From Microglena sp. YARC (Eukaryota; Chlorophyta; Chlorophyceae; Chlamydomonadales; Chlamydomonadaceae), in contig CM039463.1 in assembly GCA_022414725.1 (NCBI GenBank), positions 22,391,511-22,455,510 on the forward strand: 64,000 nucleotides of DNA, in the 5' to 3' direction. The position numbers were made by a program, and so were the translations under genes. Below the pieces are notes generated by a model. It had not been told where the DNA came from. It saw nothing but the letters and a program-made list of their open reading frames with translations, and did not search any database. This document shows positions 9,587 to 24,603 of the stretch, in pieces. The stretch's first letter is position 1; each line of letters begins with the position of its first letter.

Positions 9587-11348
9587 CTACATGAAGAGGG
9601 GATTTTTATAGGGGTAGTATGAGCAAGGTAGGGGGGGAGTTTGAGCAAGTTCATACATGTGGCGGCTGTGGGCAGTCGCTCAACGGCGCTTGGGGTCTAG
9701 CACACTCCCACTCATCTGAATGCAAAAGGATGGCTCTAAGTAGCTACATGAAGAGGAGGGGATTTTGAGGGGGGCAGCATGAGCAAGATAGAAGGGAAGT
9801 TTGAGGGAAGTAGAATGACTGTATGAGCAAGTTTGAGTGGGGGTAGTAGGAGCAAGTTAGGGGGGAATTCTGAGCAAGGGGCAGCGGTGGGCAGTCGCTT
9901 AACGGCGCTTGGGTCAAGCACACTCACACTCATCTGAATGCTAAAGCATGGCTCGAGGTACCTACATAAAAATAAGGGGCGGGTGGGTGTGGGGGGAGGC
10001 ACAGTTGGTTTGGGTAGTATTTTTAGCAAGTTCATACATGTGGCGGCTGTGGGCAGTCGCTCAATGGCGCTTGGGTCAAGCACACTCCAACTCATCTGAA
10101 TGCAAAAGGATGGCCCAAAGTACTTGCGCTGGATCAAGCATATTTTGTTAATAATGCTTTGCTTTGAATTGATTATGCTACTGTCCAAGACGGCGAGCAG
10201 CCTTACAGGCTTGAGCCATGTAATCAAGTTCAAGTACCTACAGGGAAAGAAAGGGAGGGTGGGCGTGGGAGGAGGCTCAATTTAGTGTGAGTCAGAGAGA
10301 AGCGAGTTATGCGATCTACCCCATGTGCTTCCCTACCCCCCCCCCCCCCCCCCCCCACACCACCACCACCACCACCACACACACCCACCACCACCCACCC
10401 AACCCTCGCCCTCCAGCCCCTTCCACCCAGACCCCCCCCCTGTGACAACATACACATTCAACATTGGGGCCGAGTTGGGTGGGACTAGCCCAAGGGGAAG
10501 TGTAGCTGAACGATGCTGAGAAAAGTGTCCCTTCTGACCGCCCCCTGCGAAGGCTGAGGGTGACTATGGTACTTGGGAAACCCACAGGGGGTGTGCAAAA
10601 CTGAATTTTGACTATCACACAACCCCTGTGGGAATTCTGAGGATGCAATTGCGTGCACCATATTGTACCCCCCCCAGAATCCATATCCCAGTTTTTTTAG
10701 GGATAGGTGTCCTCCCTTTTTGTATACTCCCGCAACCCCCTATACTTTTAATTATAACCCCCTATATTTCTAATTACAACCCCCTATAATTTTAATTATA
10801 ACCCCCTACAATTCTTTCACCATCACATCTTGCTGCAACATGCTCCTTGAACTTGAACTTGGTTACATAGCTTCAGCCAGCAATTTGACTGCTCGCTGTC
10901 TTCGGCAGAAACATTACATATTAATGTATTAAATGATCACTGTAGCACGAACTCAGGGCCCCCGTCGGTAAAACAATTGTTTGGGGTTCCTTTCATCAAT
11001 GCCTTTTATTTTAAGTCCTTCCAATCACGGTTGGGCAAGTCCCTTTAGCCTATTTGGCCCACCCCTGGACTGTAACATACACACATACCAGGAAAATGTA
11101 AACGTGAACATTTTCCACCCTTTGTTTTTTGCTGCTCGGCTCCTCCACCACCCAAACCCCTCTCATTCTGACATTCTCAAAAGGATAAATGTGAATGGGC
11201 TTGCAGATAACATAGGAAGTACAAAATGTGTTGGAAGGTAGTGACTGCATGGTCAAGAGTTCCTTTTCTTGTCATGCAGTATGATGTATTGATACCTGGG
11301 TTGTTGGTTGTTCAAAGCCGTCTGAGAGCTTGTGTGTGCCACTCAGAG

Positions 11349-11394
<46 letters not shown>

Positions 11395-14300
11395 ACACAC
11401 AAAATGTGTGTAAATTCGCACGTGCCTACTAACATGCAGTACGACTACCAGGTAAACACTTACTTGAAGCCGAGGAGAGGGGCTCTAGAGCATGCCGTGA
11501 CAAACTTCAGGAATGCGCGCTGATCTTCATGGGTGAAGGACTCCAGTGCTTCCCAAAGGATGTGGATAACTGGATGGTCCTCGTGGTAGCCACCTGAGTG
11601 TTTGCAGTGGCTTGGATTCATGGGTGGGTGGGTGGATGGATGGCTAGGGATGACTTTGATGGATTGGATGGTTGGATGGTTGGATGGTCCTCGTGGTAGC
11701 CACCTGAGTGTTTGCAGTGGCTTGGATTCATGGATGGGTGGGTGGGATGGATGGGTAGGTGGGATGGCTTTGATGTATTGGATGGGTGGATACGTGGATA
11801 CGTAGGTGGGATGGCTGGTCCTCGCGGTAGCCACCTGAGCGTTTACAGTGGCTTGGATTCATGTGTGGGTGGGTGGATGGGTAGGTGGGATGGCTTTGAT
11901 GGATTGGATGGGTGGATACGTGGATAAGTAGGTGGGATGGATGGGTGGGTGGATGGATGATCCTTGTGGTAGCCACCTGATTGTTTGTAGTGGCTTGGAT
12001 TCATGGGCTGCTTGGTGGGTGGGTGGGTGGGTCCGTGGGATGGCTTTCATGGATTGGATCAGTGGATGGATGGATGGATGGATGGATGGATGGATGGAAC
12101 AGTGGACAGATGGGTCTTATCCTTGCATAATGATGAATGCATGATGAATGCATTGGTGGAGTGAGTGTGCGTGAAGTCAACAAACACCTACATGCATGTA
12201 TGTTACAGTCCAGGGGTAAGCCAAATAGGCTAAAGGAACTTGCCCAACCGTGACAGGAAAAGCTAACGAGAAAAGGCATTGATGAACTGAAACCCAAACA
12301 CCAACAACAGCCATGTGTAGCATGCAATGCATAGAGATGTCAATATCCTCCTGGTCCCCAAGAACATCAGGTGATGTATACAAACATATATATAGGGAGG
12401 AAACTTAACAGCCCTTAAGGTAACATACAAACCTAATTACTGATGTACACTAAAAATGATACAAATCATTTCAAAGGCCAATAAACAACTTATTGAAAGG
12501 GAAATTAAAGATCAGCCGTTTAATTAATACAGGCTTGACTCATTTTGGTGCACTTGTAGGACGTGAGGTACTGGAAGGCACATAAATTCACTAAAAATGC
12601 TTAAATGGACTGTTAAGTATTGTCAAACGATTTTAAGTAAGGTAGTATTTAAGTACTTAAGTACTTCAGTTCTTGAGTATTACAGTACTACAGTACTTCA
12701 GTACTTTCGTACTTCCATACTGAAGTACAACAGCACTTCCCGTACTTTTATTACCATAGTACTTAAGTACGACAGTAGTTCCTTACATTACAAAGAAAGT
12801 AATATATATATATATAAACATCGTACTTGGCAACCCACCTGCCACTGCTATGTGCTGCTGCATATTGTTTCGTTAATGATGGACACCCACTCTGGCTTGA
12901 TGACGTCGGGTCGTCCGCACCAGTTCAAACATTTCAATCACTTTAAGTGGGACTTCAAGTTTGATTTTTTGAACACCCACCTGCCAATGTGTTGCTGTAG
13001 ATCAGCATCTCATACTCTTCCCCGTTAAAGATGGGCACCCACTCTGGCTTGATGACGTTGAGTCGTCCCCAACAAATCAAGCACTTCAATAACTTATATT
13101 TTACGTGTTTAGAACACACACCTGCCAATGCGATGTGCTGCTGTAAATCATGTAGATCAAGTCCGTCTTCAGAGCCACTCATCAGCATCTGAAGCTCTTC
13201 CTCATCGAAGATGGACACCCAGTCTGGCTTGATGACGTCGAGTCGTCCGCAACAATTTTACCATTTCAATAACTTCTAGTTTACTTGTTTAGAACACCCA
13301 CCTGCCAATGCAATGTGTTGCTGCAGATCATGTAGATCAAGTCCGTCTTCAGAGCCACTCATCAGCATCTGAAGCTCTTCCTCATTGAACATGGACACCC
13401 AATCTGGCTTGATGACGTCGAAGAAGCCATGGAGGAAGGCAGATGCTGGACCATGCATCTGTTGGTTCAGCCTATGGAGTGAGGGATGGTGTGGTGGTGT
13501 GGTGTTGGTGTTGTATTGGTGTTGTGTTGGTGTGTTGGTGTGGTGTTGGTGTTGTACTGGTGTTGTGTTTGTGTTGTGATTGTGTTGTGTTTGTGTTGTG
13601 TTTGTGTGTTGTGTGTTGTTGTGTTGTTTTGTGTTGGTGTGGTGATGGAGTGGTGATGGTGTGTTGGTAATGTGGTGTTGGTGTGTTGGTGTTGAGTTTG
13701 TGTGGTGTTTGTGTTTTGTTTGTGTTGTGTTGGTGTTACGCTGGACCATGCATCTGTTGGTTCAGCCTATGGAGTGGTGATATTGTGTTTGTGTTTGTGT
13801 TGTGTTTGTGTTGGTGTTGTGATGGAGTGGTGATGGTGTGTTGGTGTTGTGGTGATGATGGTGTGGTGATGGTGTGATGATGGTGTGTTTGTGTTGTGTT
13901 TGTGTTGTGTTTGTGTTGTGTTGGTGTTTGTGTTGTGCTGCTGTTGTGCTGTTGTGGTGCTTGTGTGTTGGTGTTGAGGTGATGGTGTGGTGCTTGTGTG
14001 TTGGTGTTGTGGTGATGGTGTGGTGATGGTGTGTTGGTGTTGTGGTGATGGTGTGTTGATGGTGTGTTGGTGTTGTGGTGATGGTGTGTTGATGGTGTGT
14101 TGGTGTTGTGGTGATGGTGTGTTGATGGTGTGTTGGTGTTGTGGTGATGGTGTGGTGATGGTGTGTTGGTGTTGTGGTGATGGTGTGTTGATGGTGTGTT
14201 GGTGTTGTGGTGATGGTGTGTTGATGGTGTGTTGGTGTGTGGTGATGTGTGTTGATGGTGTGTTTGGTGTTGTGGTGATGGTGTGTTGATGGTGTGTTGG

Positions 14301-17300
14301 TGTTGTGGTGATGGTGTGTTGATGGTGTGTTGGTGTTGTGTTGATGGTGTGTTGATGGTGTGTTGGTGTTGTGTTGATGGTGTGTTGATGGTGTGTTTGT
14401 TGTGTGATGGTGTGTGATGGTGTGTTTGGTGTGGTGTGTTGATGGTGTGTTGGTGTTGTGGTGATGGTGTGTGGTGATGGTGTGTTGATGGTGTGTTGAT
14501 GGTGTGTTGTGTGTGGTGTTGTGGTGATGGTGTGTTGTGTGTTGTGGTGATGGTGTGTTGATGGTGTGTTGGTGTTGTGGTGATGGTGTGTTGATGGTGT
14601 GTTGGTGTTGTGGTGATGGTGTGGTTGATGGTGTGTTGTGTTGTGGTGATGGTGTGGTTGATGGTGTGTTTGGTGTTGTGGTGATGGTGTGTTTGATGGT
14701 GTGTTGGTGTTGTGGTGATGGTGTGTTGATGGTGTGTTGGTGTTGTTGATGGTGTGTTGATGGTGTGTTGTGTGTTGTGTGATGGTGTGTTGATGGTGTG
14801 TTGGTGTTGTGTTGATGTGTGTGTGATGGTGTGTTGGTGTTGTGTTGATGGTGTGTTGATGGTGTGTTGGTGTTGTGGTGATGGTGTGTTGATGGTGTGT
14901 GGTGTTGTGTTTGATGTTGTGTGTGTTGGTGTTGTTGATGGTGTGTTGATGGTGTGTTGGTGTTGTGTTGATGGTGTGTTGATGGTGTGTTGGTGTTGTG
15001 GTGATGGTGTGTTGATGGTGTGTTGGTGTTGTGTTGATGGTGTGTTGATGGTGTGTTGGTGTTGTGGTGATGGTGTGGTGAAGGAGTGGTGATGGTGTGT
15101 TGGTGTTGTGGTGATGGAGTGGTGATGGTGTGTTGGTGTTGTGGTGATGGTGTGGTGATGGTGTGTTGGTGTTGTGGTGATGGTGTGGTGATGGTGTGTT
15201 GGTGTTGTGGTGATGGTGATGGTGATGGTGTGTTGGTGTTGTGGTGATAGTGATGGTGATGGTGTGTTGGTGTTGTGGTGCTGGTGTGGTGCTGGTGTGT
15301 TGGTGTTGTGGTGCTGGTGTGTTGGTGGAGTGGTGCTGGTGTGTTGGTGTTGTGGTGATGGTGTGGTGATGGTGTTTTGGTGTCGTGGTGGTGATGGAGT
15401 GGTGCTGGTGTGTTGGTGTTGTGGTGATAGAGTGGTGCTGGTGTGTTGGTGTTGTGGTGATGGTGTGTTGGTGTTGTGGTGATGGTGTGGTGATGGAGTG
15501 GTGATGGTGTGTTGGTGTTGTGGTGATGGTGTGGTGATGGTGTGTTGGTGTTGTGGTGATGGAGTGGTTAAGGAGTGGTGCTGGTGTGTTGGTGTTGTGG
15601 TGATGGTGTGGTGATGGAGTGGTGCTGGTGTGTTGGTGTTGCGGTGTTTGTGTGGTGATGGTGTGTTTGTGTTGTGGTGATGGTGTGGTGATGTTGTGTT
15701 GGTGTTGTGGAGATGGTGTGGTGTGGTGATGGTGTGTTGGTGTGGTGTTGGTGTCGTATTGGTGTTGTGTTTGTGTTGTGTTGGTGTAATGTTGGTGTGT
15801 TGTTGTGTTGTGTTGGTGTTGTGTTGGTGTAATGTTGGTGTGGTGTTGTGTGGTGTTGGTGTTGTGTGGTGTTGGTGTGGTGATGGAGTGGTGATGGAGT
15901 GGTGATGGAGTGGTGATGGAGTGGTGATGATGTGTTGATGGTGTTCTTGTGTTGGTGTGGTGATGGTGTTGTGTTGGTGTTGTGTTGGTGTAATGTTGGT
16001 GTGGTGTTGTGTGGTGTGGTGTGGTGATGGAGTGGTGATGATGTGTCGATGGTGTTCTTGTGTTGGTGTGGTGATGGTGTTGTGTTGGTGTTGTGTGGGT
16101 GTTGTGTAGGTGGATAAAGGGACTTGTCTAACTCCAATTTCGGCCAAAACGGGGTCTAAGGTAGCGATGGGGATAGGTAGCAGAAAACAAAATCTCTGAG
16201 TGGAATGATGGTAGTACTGGTAATAGCAGTGGTGGTGATGATCTGTGTACGAATGTTACAGTCCAGGTGTAGCCAAAGAGGCCGAAGGGACCTGCCCAAA
16301 CTCGATTCAGAGGGAGTAATACGAAAACAAGCGCTGATGAACTGGGCCCCAACAAATTGTTTTACAGTCGGCCAACCAACCAACCAGGCAGACAGACAGA
16401 CACCAGGAAAAATGTAATCAGCAGCAGCAGCAGTAGCAGAAGCAGCAGCAGCACCACCACCACCACCACCACCATCATCACATATGCACCTAAAAATATA
16501 CCTACTGTATGTTAGTTCAGATCTCGATTCAGGAGGGACTGGGCCCCAACAAATTGTTTTACCGACGGAGGCCCTGCGTTTGTGCTATTGAGATAATTAC
16601 ACTTGCGTTTTATCATCACATTTGTATGTATGTATGCATGTATGATGTTACAGTCCAGGGGTAGGCCAAATAGGCTATAGGGACATGCCCAACTGTGACA
16701 GGAGGGGCTTATACCTGAAACCGCCACCATGCAAATGTAGTACACCCTCCCACACTTCCACCCACCAACCACCACCCTCCCAACCACCACGTACCAACCT
16801 CCACCCACCCACCCACCACCATTCATCTCCTGTAATCCGCCACCAAACTGAGGTAGTCCACCACATTGTCGTTACCTACAGCAATGTTGCTACCATGCAA
16901 ATTTAGTCCGCCCACCAACCACCCTCCCACCAAACACCAAACACATAACCTCCCACCCACCACCACACACCCCACCACCATTCTTCACCTGTAATCCGCC
17001 ACCAAACGGAGGTAGTCCACCACATTGTCGTTATCTACAGCAATGTTGCTACCATGCAAATTTAGTCCGCCCACCCACCCTCCCAACATCCCACCCACCA
17101 CACACCCACCCTTCCAACCACCACACACCAACCTCCCACCACTACCCCCACCACCCTTCATCACCTGTAATCCGCCACCAAACGAATGCAGTCCACCTCC
17201 CTCCTACCAACCACCACACACATAACCTCCCACCCACCCACCACCACACACCCCACCACCGTCCCAACCACCACCTACCACCCACCCACCACACACCCCG

Positions 17301-19589
17301 CCACCATTCATCACCTGTAATCCGCCACCATGCAAAAGTAGTCCACCCACCCAACCACCACCACCCAACCACCCTCCCAACCACCACCTACCAACCTCCC
17401 ACTCACCACCACCCAACCACCCTCCCAACCACCACCTACCAACCTCCCACTCACTCACCCCACCACCATTCATCTTCTGTAATCCGCCACCATGCGAATG
17501 TAGTCCACCACCCACCCACCCACCACCACCACCCACCCTCCCACCAACCACCCCACCCCACTACCATTCATCACCTGTAATCCGCCACCAAGGAAGGTAG
17601 TCCACCCACCCACCCTTCCACCCTCCCACCCACCACACCCACCCACCCTCCCACCATCCCACCCACCCCACCCCATTACCATCCATCACCTGTAATCCGC
17701 CACCAAGGGAATGTAGTCCACCCACCTACCTCCCACCATCCCACCCACCACACCCACCCACCCTCCCAACCACCCACCCACCCCCACCCCACCACCATCC
17801 ATCACCTGTAATAGTAGTCCACCACATTTTCGTTATCTACAGCAATGTTGCCACCATGCGAATGCAGTCCACCCACCCACCACACACCACCACACACACA
17901 CACACACTCCCAACCACCACACACCAACCTCCCACCCACCACACACCCCACCACCATCCATCACCTATAATCCGCCACCAAGCGCAGGTAGTCCACCACA
18001 TTGTCGTTATCTACAGCAATGTTGCTACCTCCAGGTTTCAGCTCAACCTCCACGTTCTGACCATTCACCATACTGGTCGAGGTAAAGCTGAGGGCCAGGT
18101 CAGACACATCGCCGTTGTAGTGCTTCAAAAGCATGAGGTTGCGGTACACCACTGGGTCCAGGGTGGGGAGATCGTTGATGTCACACCTAGCACCACGGAA
18201 TTTCTTCAGGAAGAAGCCTGCAGGACGAAATATATGTGTGTGTGTGTGAGGGGTGGAGAGTGTGTGAGTGTGTGTGTGTGTGTGTGTGAGGGGGTGGGGA
18301 GTGTGTGTGTGTGTGTGTGTGTGAGGGGGTGGGGAGTGTGTGAGTGTGGGTGTTATCTTTTGCTCACACAAACATATAGATATCAGGAAGAAGCCTGCAG
18401 GACACCATATGTGTGTGTGTGAGGGGGTGGAGAGTGTGTGAGTGTGTGCGTGTGTGAGTGTGAGGGGAGTGTGTATGTGTGTTCGCTTTTGCCCGCACAC
18501 ATATCAGGAAGAAGCTTGCAGGACACCATATGTGTGAAGGGGTCGGCTATGTTATATAATATTAGTGAATAAATAATATTATATAATATTAGTCGGACGA
18601 GCTGTCTCGCCAGATTTTCGAATTTATTTGAAAACATATTATTATTGTGAAACAATAATATTAGTAAATATTAGTTTTGTAAACACTAATATTAGTTGCC
18701 GTTCCCTATATATGTGTGTGTGTGTGAGGGGGTGGGAGTATGTGTGTGTGTGTGTGAGGGGGGGGTGAAGTGTGTGTGTGTGTGAGGGGGTGGGGAGTAT
18801 GTGTGTGTGTGTGTGAGGGGGGGGTGAAGTGTGTGTGTGTGTGAGGGGGTGGGAGTATGTGTGTGTGTGTGAGGGGGGGGGTGAAGTGTGTGTGTGTGTG
18901 AGGGGGTGGGAGTATGTGTGTGTGTGTGTGAGGGGGGGGTGAAGTGTGTGTGTGTGTGAGGGGGGGGAGTATGTGTGTGTGTGTGTGAGGGGGGGGTGAA
19001 GTGTGTGTGTGTGTGAGGGGGTGGGGAGTATGTGTGTGTGTGTGTGAGGGGGGGGGGTGAAGTGTGTGTGTGTGTGAGGGGGGGGGAGTATGTGTGTGTG
19101 TGTGTGAGGGGGGGGGGGTGAAGTGTGTGTGTGTGTGAGGGGGTGGGGAGTATGTGTGTGTGTGTGTGAGGGGGGGGTGAAGTGTGTGTGTGTGTGAGGG
19201 GGTGGGGAGTATGTGTGTGTGTGTGTGTGAGGGTGGGGGTGAAGTGTGTGTGTGTGAGGGGGTGGGGAGTATATGTGTGTGTGTGTGAGGGGGGGGGTGA
19301 AGTGTGTGGGGGTGTGGGTGTTGTTGTTCTTTTGCATACATATACATATCAGGAAGGAGCCTGCAGGACACCATATGTGTGTGTGTGTGTGTGGGGGGGT
19401 CTATTTTACTCACACACACATACAGACATAACAGGGCGAATGGGGGGTAGTGTGTGTGTGTGGTGGTGGTGGTGGTGGTGGTGTGGGGGGGGTAGGGGAG
19501 GGGCACGGGACTGTGGGGGGGCAGCGTATACAGCATGGGAGAGTGCGGATACACACATACATCAGGAAAAAGCCTGCATAACACAATAT

Positions 19590-19624
<35 letters not shown>

Positions 19625-22600
19625 GAGTATGCGTGTGCGTGCGTGTGTGTGAGGGGGTGGGGGTGGGGGGGGCAGCATACCAAGCACACACAAATGCTCT
19701 CTCACCCCCACCCCACACCCATGCACCCACCCACCCACCCACGCACGCACCCACCCACGCACCCACACATGCATGCACGCACCACACATGCACCCACCCA
19801 CCCACCCACCCACGCACGCACCCACGCACCCACCCACCCACCCATGCACGCCCCACCCACCAACACACCCATGCACGCACTCGCCCACCCACGCACCCAC
19901 GCACGCACCTACCCACGCACCCACGCACATATGAGCGAATGGGAGCTCACCTTGGGAATTCTCATACATGGCTTTACCAAACATGCAGCACATGGATGAT
20001 TCTCCCCGCTGTATATAGCAATCGCCAGCCCCAGCCCCAGAACTCTAGCAGGTACAACTGTAGGAGGAGGGCTCCCTCCCCTCCCCCCCCCCCCCCCCCA
20101 CCACCACCACCATCTCTTCCCTTTTCCCCTCGCACACCAACATCACCCACACCTACACCTATGCACCCACGCACACACGCACACACACATATGAGCAAAA
20201 GGGAGCTCCACTTGGGCACTCTCGTACATGGCTTTACCAAACATGCAGCCCATGATTTTTTCTCCCCGCTATATATAGCAATCGCCAGTTTTGACCCCGT
20301 TTTAGTGAAATTATCGGGATAAAAAGTACAAACAAGTTTTGTTTTTTGCCCTGAATGCACCTTGAAAGCTACAAGTAGCTGAAATAGCTATAAAAAACTA
20401 TAAAAAACACTCAAACGCTGTCCCTGGAGGAGGTCTAAAAACATAAGCTAGAAAAAAACCACTTTCAGATTTGAAAAAATTAAATCACTGATGCAGCCCC
20501 GGAACTCTGACCTGGTGGAAACTGGCGGGACTGACCTGGTGGCTGGACTAGCAGATACAACTGAAGGCGGAGGGCCCCCCCCCCCCCCCACCACCACCAC
20601 CACCATCTCCTCCCCTTTCCCCTTGCACACCAACCTCCACCACTATCACTACTGAACACATCCACTCATGGACCAGCACCCAGAACCAGCACCAGAACCC
20701 AGCACACGCGCACCATCAAACGGGAGCTCCACCAAGATGCTCTCGAACATGGCTTCGCCCAACATGCGGCCTAGGAATTTTAACAGCTACAACTGAAGGC
20801 GGAGGACCCCCTCCCCTCCCCCCCCACCACTATCACTACTGAACACATCCACTCACGCACCAGCACCCAGAACCAGCACCAGAACTTAGCACACAAGCAC
20901 CAGCATATGGAAGCTCCACCAAGATGCTCTTGTACATGGCTTTGCCCAACATGCGGCCTAGGGACTCTAGCTGCCACCAGTATCGCTACACAACACATCC
21001 TCACACGCACCAGCAAACGGGAGCTCCACCAAGATGCTCTCGTACATGGCTTTGCCCAACATGCGGCCTAGGAACTCTAGCAGCTGAGGAGCGTCTGGTC
21101 GCAAGCCAACCATGCCCGGGTTTGGGTACATCTGTTGACTGTCGTTTGCAGCGAACAAGCCATGCTGGTCACTGAAACCTTCCTTAATCAGCTCTTCCAA
21201 GAAGTCCTTAAATAGGCCACCTCCATCCTGAAAAAGAACACCAGGCAATTAGTCATAAGTATGTAAAGATAGTTTGGGGCTCAGCAGAATCGGAACCACG
21301 TTAAAAGGGCTGGGGCATGGGCATTCAGTCAGCTAATCAGCTCTTGGTCAGCTCTTGGTCAGCTCTTCCAAGAAGTGCCTCCGTAGGCCGCCTCCATCCC
21401 GCAAAAGGACACCAGGCAAATATTTGCGAGCAGCCAAATTGCTGTCTTAAGCTATGAAACATAGATAAAGTTACAGTTCAAGTTGTATGGAGATAGTGGA
21501 GCTGACCATTCAGTCAGCCGTGCTGGTCACTGAAACCCTCTTTGACCAGCTCTTCCAAGAAGTCCTTAAATAGGCCATCTCCATCCTGCAGAAGGACAAC
21601 AGGCAATTAGTCATAACCACTCACTCACCCCACCACCATTCATCTCCTGTAATCCGCCACCATGCGAATGTAGTCCACCCACCCACCCACCCACCCACCC
21701 ACAACCACCACCCACCCTCCCACCAACCACCACACCCCACCACAGTGCAGACGGACAACAGGCAGTTAGTCATAAGTATATAATGATTACACCAAATCGC
21801 TGAAACAAAGCGGGGTCGAGGGTCTGAAATTTGAATATCTTAAGTCCTCAGTCCCCTCACCTCTCCCAGTGAACATTTTGGGTGTTGGGTGGGAACCAAG
21901 GTGAAGAGGTTGTGTGTTGTGTGTTGGGTGGCGCGTGCAGCCCAGGGCTTGCCATTGTTCGCGTTTAACGTTTTCTCGCCCATAGCCGATGCTCTGCCTT
22001 AGAGACAAACACTCCAAACTCAAACAGGACCCCTCCCAGTGAACGTTTTGGTGTGTGAAAGAAGAAGTGGACCAAGGTGAAAATAGAAGTGAACCAAGGT
22101 GAAGAGGTTGTGAGTTAGGTGGGGGATGGGGGGTGAAGAGGTTGTGTGCTGTGTGTTAGATGGGGGATGGAGGGTGACGGGTTTGTGTGTGTGTGATGTC
22201 ATGTGTGTGAGGTGTGTGTGTGTGTGGTGTGTGTGTGTGGAGGGGTTGTGTGGTATGTGTGTGTGGTGTATGTGGTTTATTTCCTCACCACTCCTGCTTC
22301 TGGCTCGTCATGCTGATTGATGAACTGGACGCGCACTCGCCCCTTCAGCCCATCCCCCATTTTGTTCAGCCGCTCGTAGCCATCTGCGAGCAGGCTGGAC
22401 CGGCGAATGGGCACGAAGCGGATGCCCGGCTGCTGCCTGAAGGGGTCATCAGGGTTGAAGCTTTGCTGCTGCTCCATGTCTCGATACTGCTCCCGCTCTT
22501 GGCCGACTTCGTGGCGGAAGATCTGCGCTCGCTCTTCAAAGGGGATGAGGCAGGGGGCTAGTTTCAATACCTTCCAGACGCGCTCCCGGTCCCGGTCCTG

Positions 22601-24572
22601 GAATTCGCTTGCTGATGAGCGGCTGGCAGCCGCCTCCTTCAGAAATCTGAAGGTGTGGGTTTGGGTGATGGTGATGATGGTGGTGGTGGTGATGGTGGTG
22701 ATGATGGTGGTGGTGGTGGTGATGGTGGTGATGATTGGTGGTGGTGGTGATGGTGGTGATGATGGTGGTGGTGGTGATGGTGGTGATGGTGGTGGTGGTG
22801 GTGATGGTGGTGATAATGGTGGTGGTGGTGATGGTGGTGATGATGGTGGTGGTGGTGATGATGGTGGTGGTGGTGATGGTGGTGATGATGGTGGTGGTGG
22901 TGATGGTGGTGATGGTGGAGGTGCTGGTGTTGGTCAACCTCGTGGTGCAATATCTGCGCACATTCTCCAAAGGGGATGAGGCAGGGGGCGAGTTTCAAAA
23001 CCTTCCAGGCAAGCTCCCGGTCCTGGTCCTGGAGTCGCTTGCTGATGAGCGGCTGGCAGCAGCCTCCTTCAGAAATCTGAAGGTGTGGGTGGTGGTGATG
23101 GTGATGGTGGTGGTGGTGGTGTGGTGGTGGTGATGGTGGTGGTGGTGATGGTGTGGTGTGTGGTGTGTGATGGTGGTGGTGGTGGTGATGGTGTGGTGGT
23201 GGTGGTGTGGTGATGGTGGTGATAGTGATGGTGGTGGTGGTGGTGATGGTGGTGATAGTGATGGTGGTGGTGGTGGTGATGGTGGTGATAGTGATGGTGG
23301 TGGTGGTGGTGATGGTGGTGGTGTGATGGTGGTGGTGGTGGTGATGGTGGTGATAGTGATGGTGGTGGTGGTGGTGATGGTGGTGATAGTGATGGTGGTG
23401 GTGGTGGTGATGGTGGTGATAGTGATGGTGGTGGTGGTGGTGATGGTGGTGATAGTGATGGTGGTGGTGGTGGTGATGGTGGTGATAGTGATGGTGGTGG
23501 TGGTGGTGATGGTGGTGATAGTGATGGTGGTGGTGGTGATGGTGGTGATAGTGATGTGGTGGTGGTGTGATGGTGGTGATAGTGATGTGTGTGGTGGTGG
23601 TGATGATAGTGATGGTGGTGGTGGTGATGGTGGTGAGTGATGGTGGTGGGGTGATGGTGGTGATAGTGATTGGTGGTGATTGTGATGGTGGTGGGTGGTG
23701 ATGGTGATGGTGGTGATGATGGTGGTGGTGGTGATGGTGGTGGTGGTGATGGTAGTGATAGTGATGGTGGTGGTGGTGATGGTGGTGGTGGTGATGGTGG
23801 TGATAGTGATGGTGGTCATGATGATGATGATGAGGGTGATGGTGATGATGGTGATGATGATAATGATGATGATAATGATGATGATGATGATGATGATGAT
23901 GCAAATAACATTATGATGATGATGTTGATGAAGGTGACATTTCCTTGGTGCCCTACTGGACTCCAAGTTCCCCACGGTCTGATAGAGTCAAGGGGGTGAG
24001 GAGGGGTGGGACGGTTGGGGGGTGGGGGGTGAAGCAGCTCTATATTGGTTATGCATGGTGATATGTATACGATAGGCTTCACACCATGCAGGTAGCCAGG
24101 TATTTCTGCTCACCTTTCGGCAACTAAGCCAGGACCCCCCCACCCCACCCACACCCAACCACCCAAACACACACACAGACACTCACAAACACACAAAGCT
24201 GGGGAAAGATCACTAGAAGCTTCCATCCCTCTAAAATAGTCTGCTCCCAATAGAACTAGAACTGGTACTTCTGCTGCCTACCTTTCGGCAACTAAGCCAG
24301 GATATCCCACCCCACCCCCCACACACAGACACTTACAAACACACACAGCTGGGAAAAAGATCAATACAACCTCCCACCCCTCTTAAACAGAAGGTCCTTC
24401 TGGTACCTACCTTGCAGCAACTAAGCCAGGATACCCCACCCACCCACATACCCAGACACTAACAAAAACACGAAGCTGGGGAATGGTCACTAGAACCTTT
24501 CATCCGGCTTTCATCCCTCTAAATCAGCCTGCTACTTCTGCTGCATACCTTGCGGCAAATAAGCCAAGATAC

Positions 24573-24603
<31 letters not shown>

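Noticed and set aside
13115..13245. Exon L-like copy as a genuine additional HECT exon
   Set aside because: Would duplicate the same motif in the protein and lacks a proper acceptor; phase works with 13302-13471 alone.
13736..16147. 803-codon minus-strand ORF rich in His, Thr, Pro and Asn
   Set aside because: Entirely made by the GGTGTT/GGTGAT minisatellite, with no composition expected of a protein; open because the repeat lacks stops. It only includes a copied exon edge at its end.
22639..23975. Long poly-His/Thr/Pro ORFs on the minus strand and poly-Val/Gly ORFs on the plus strand
   Set aside because: Translation of a GGTGGT/GATGGT simple repeat in an intron; both strands and several frames are open.
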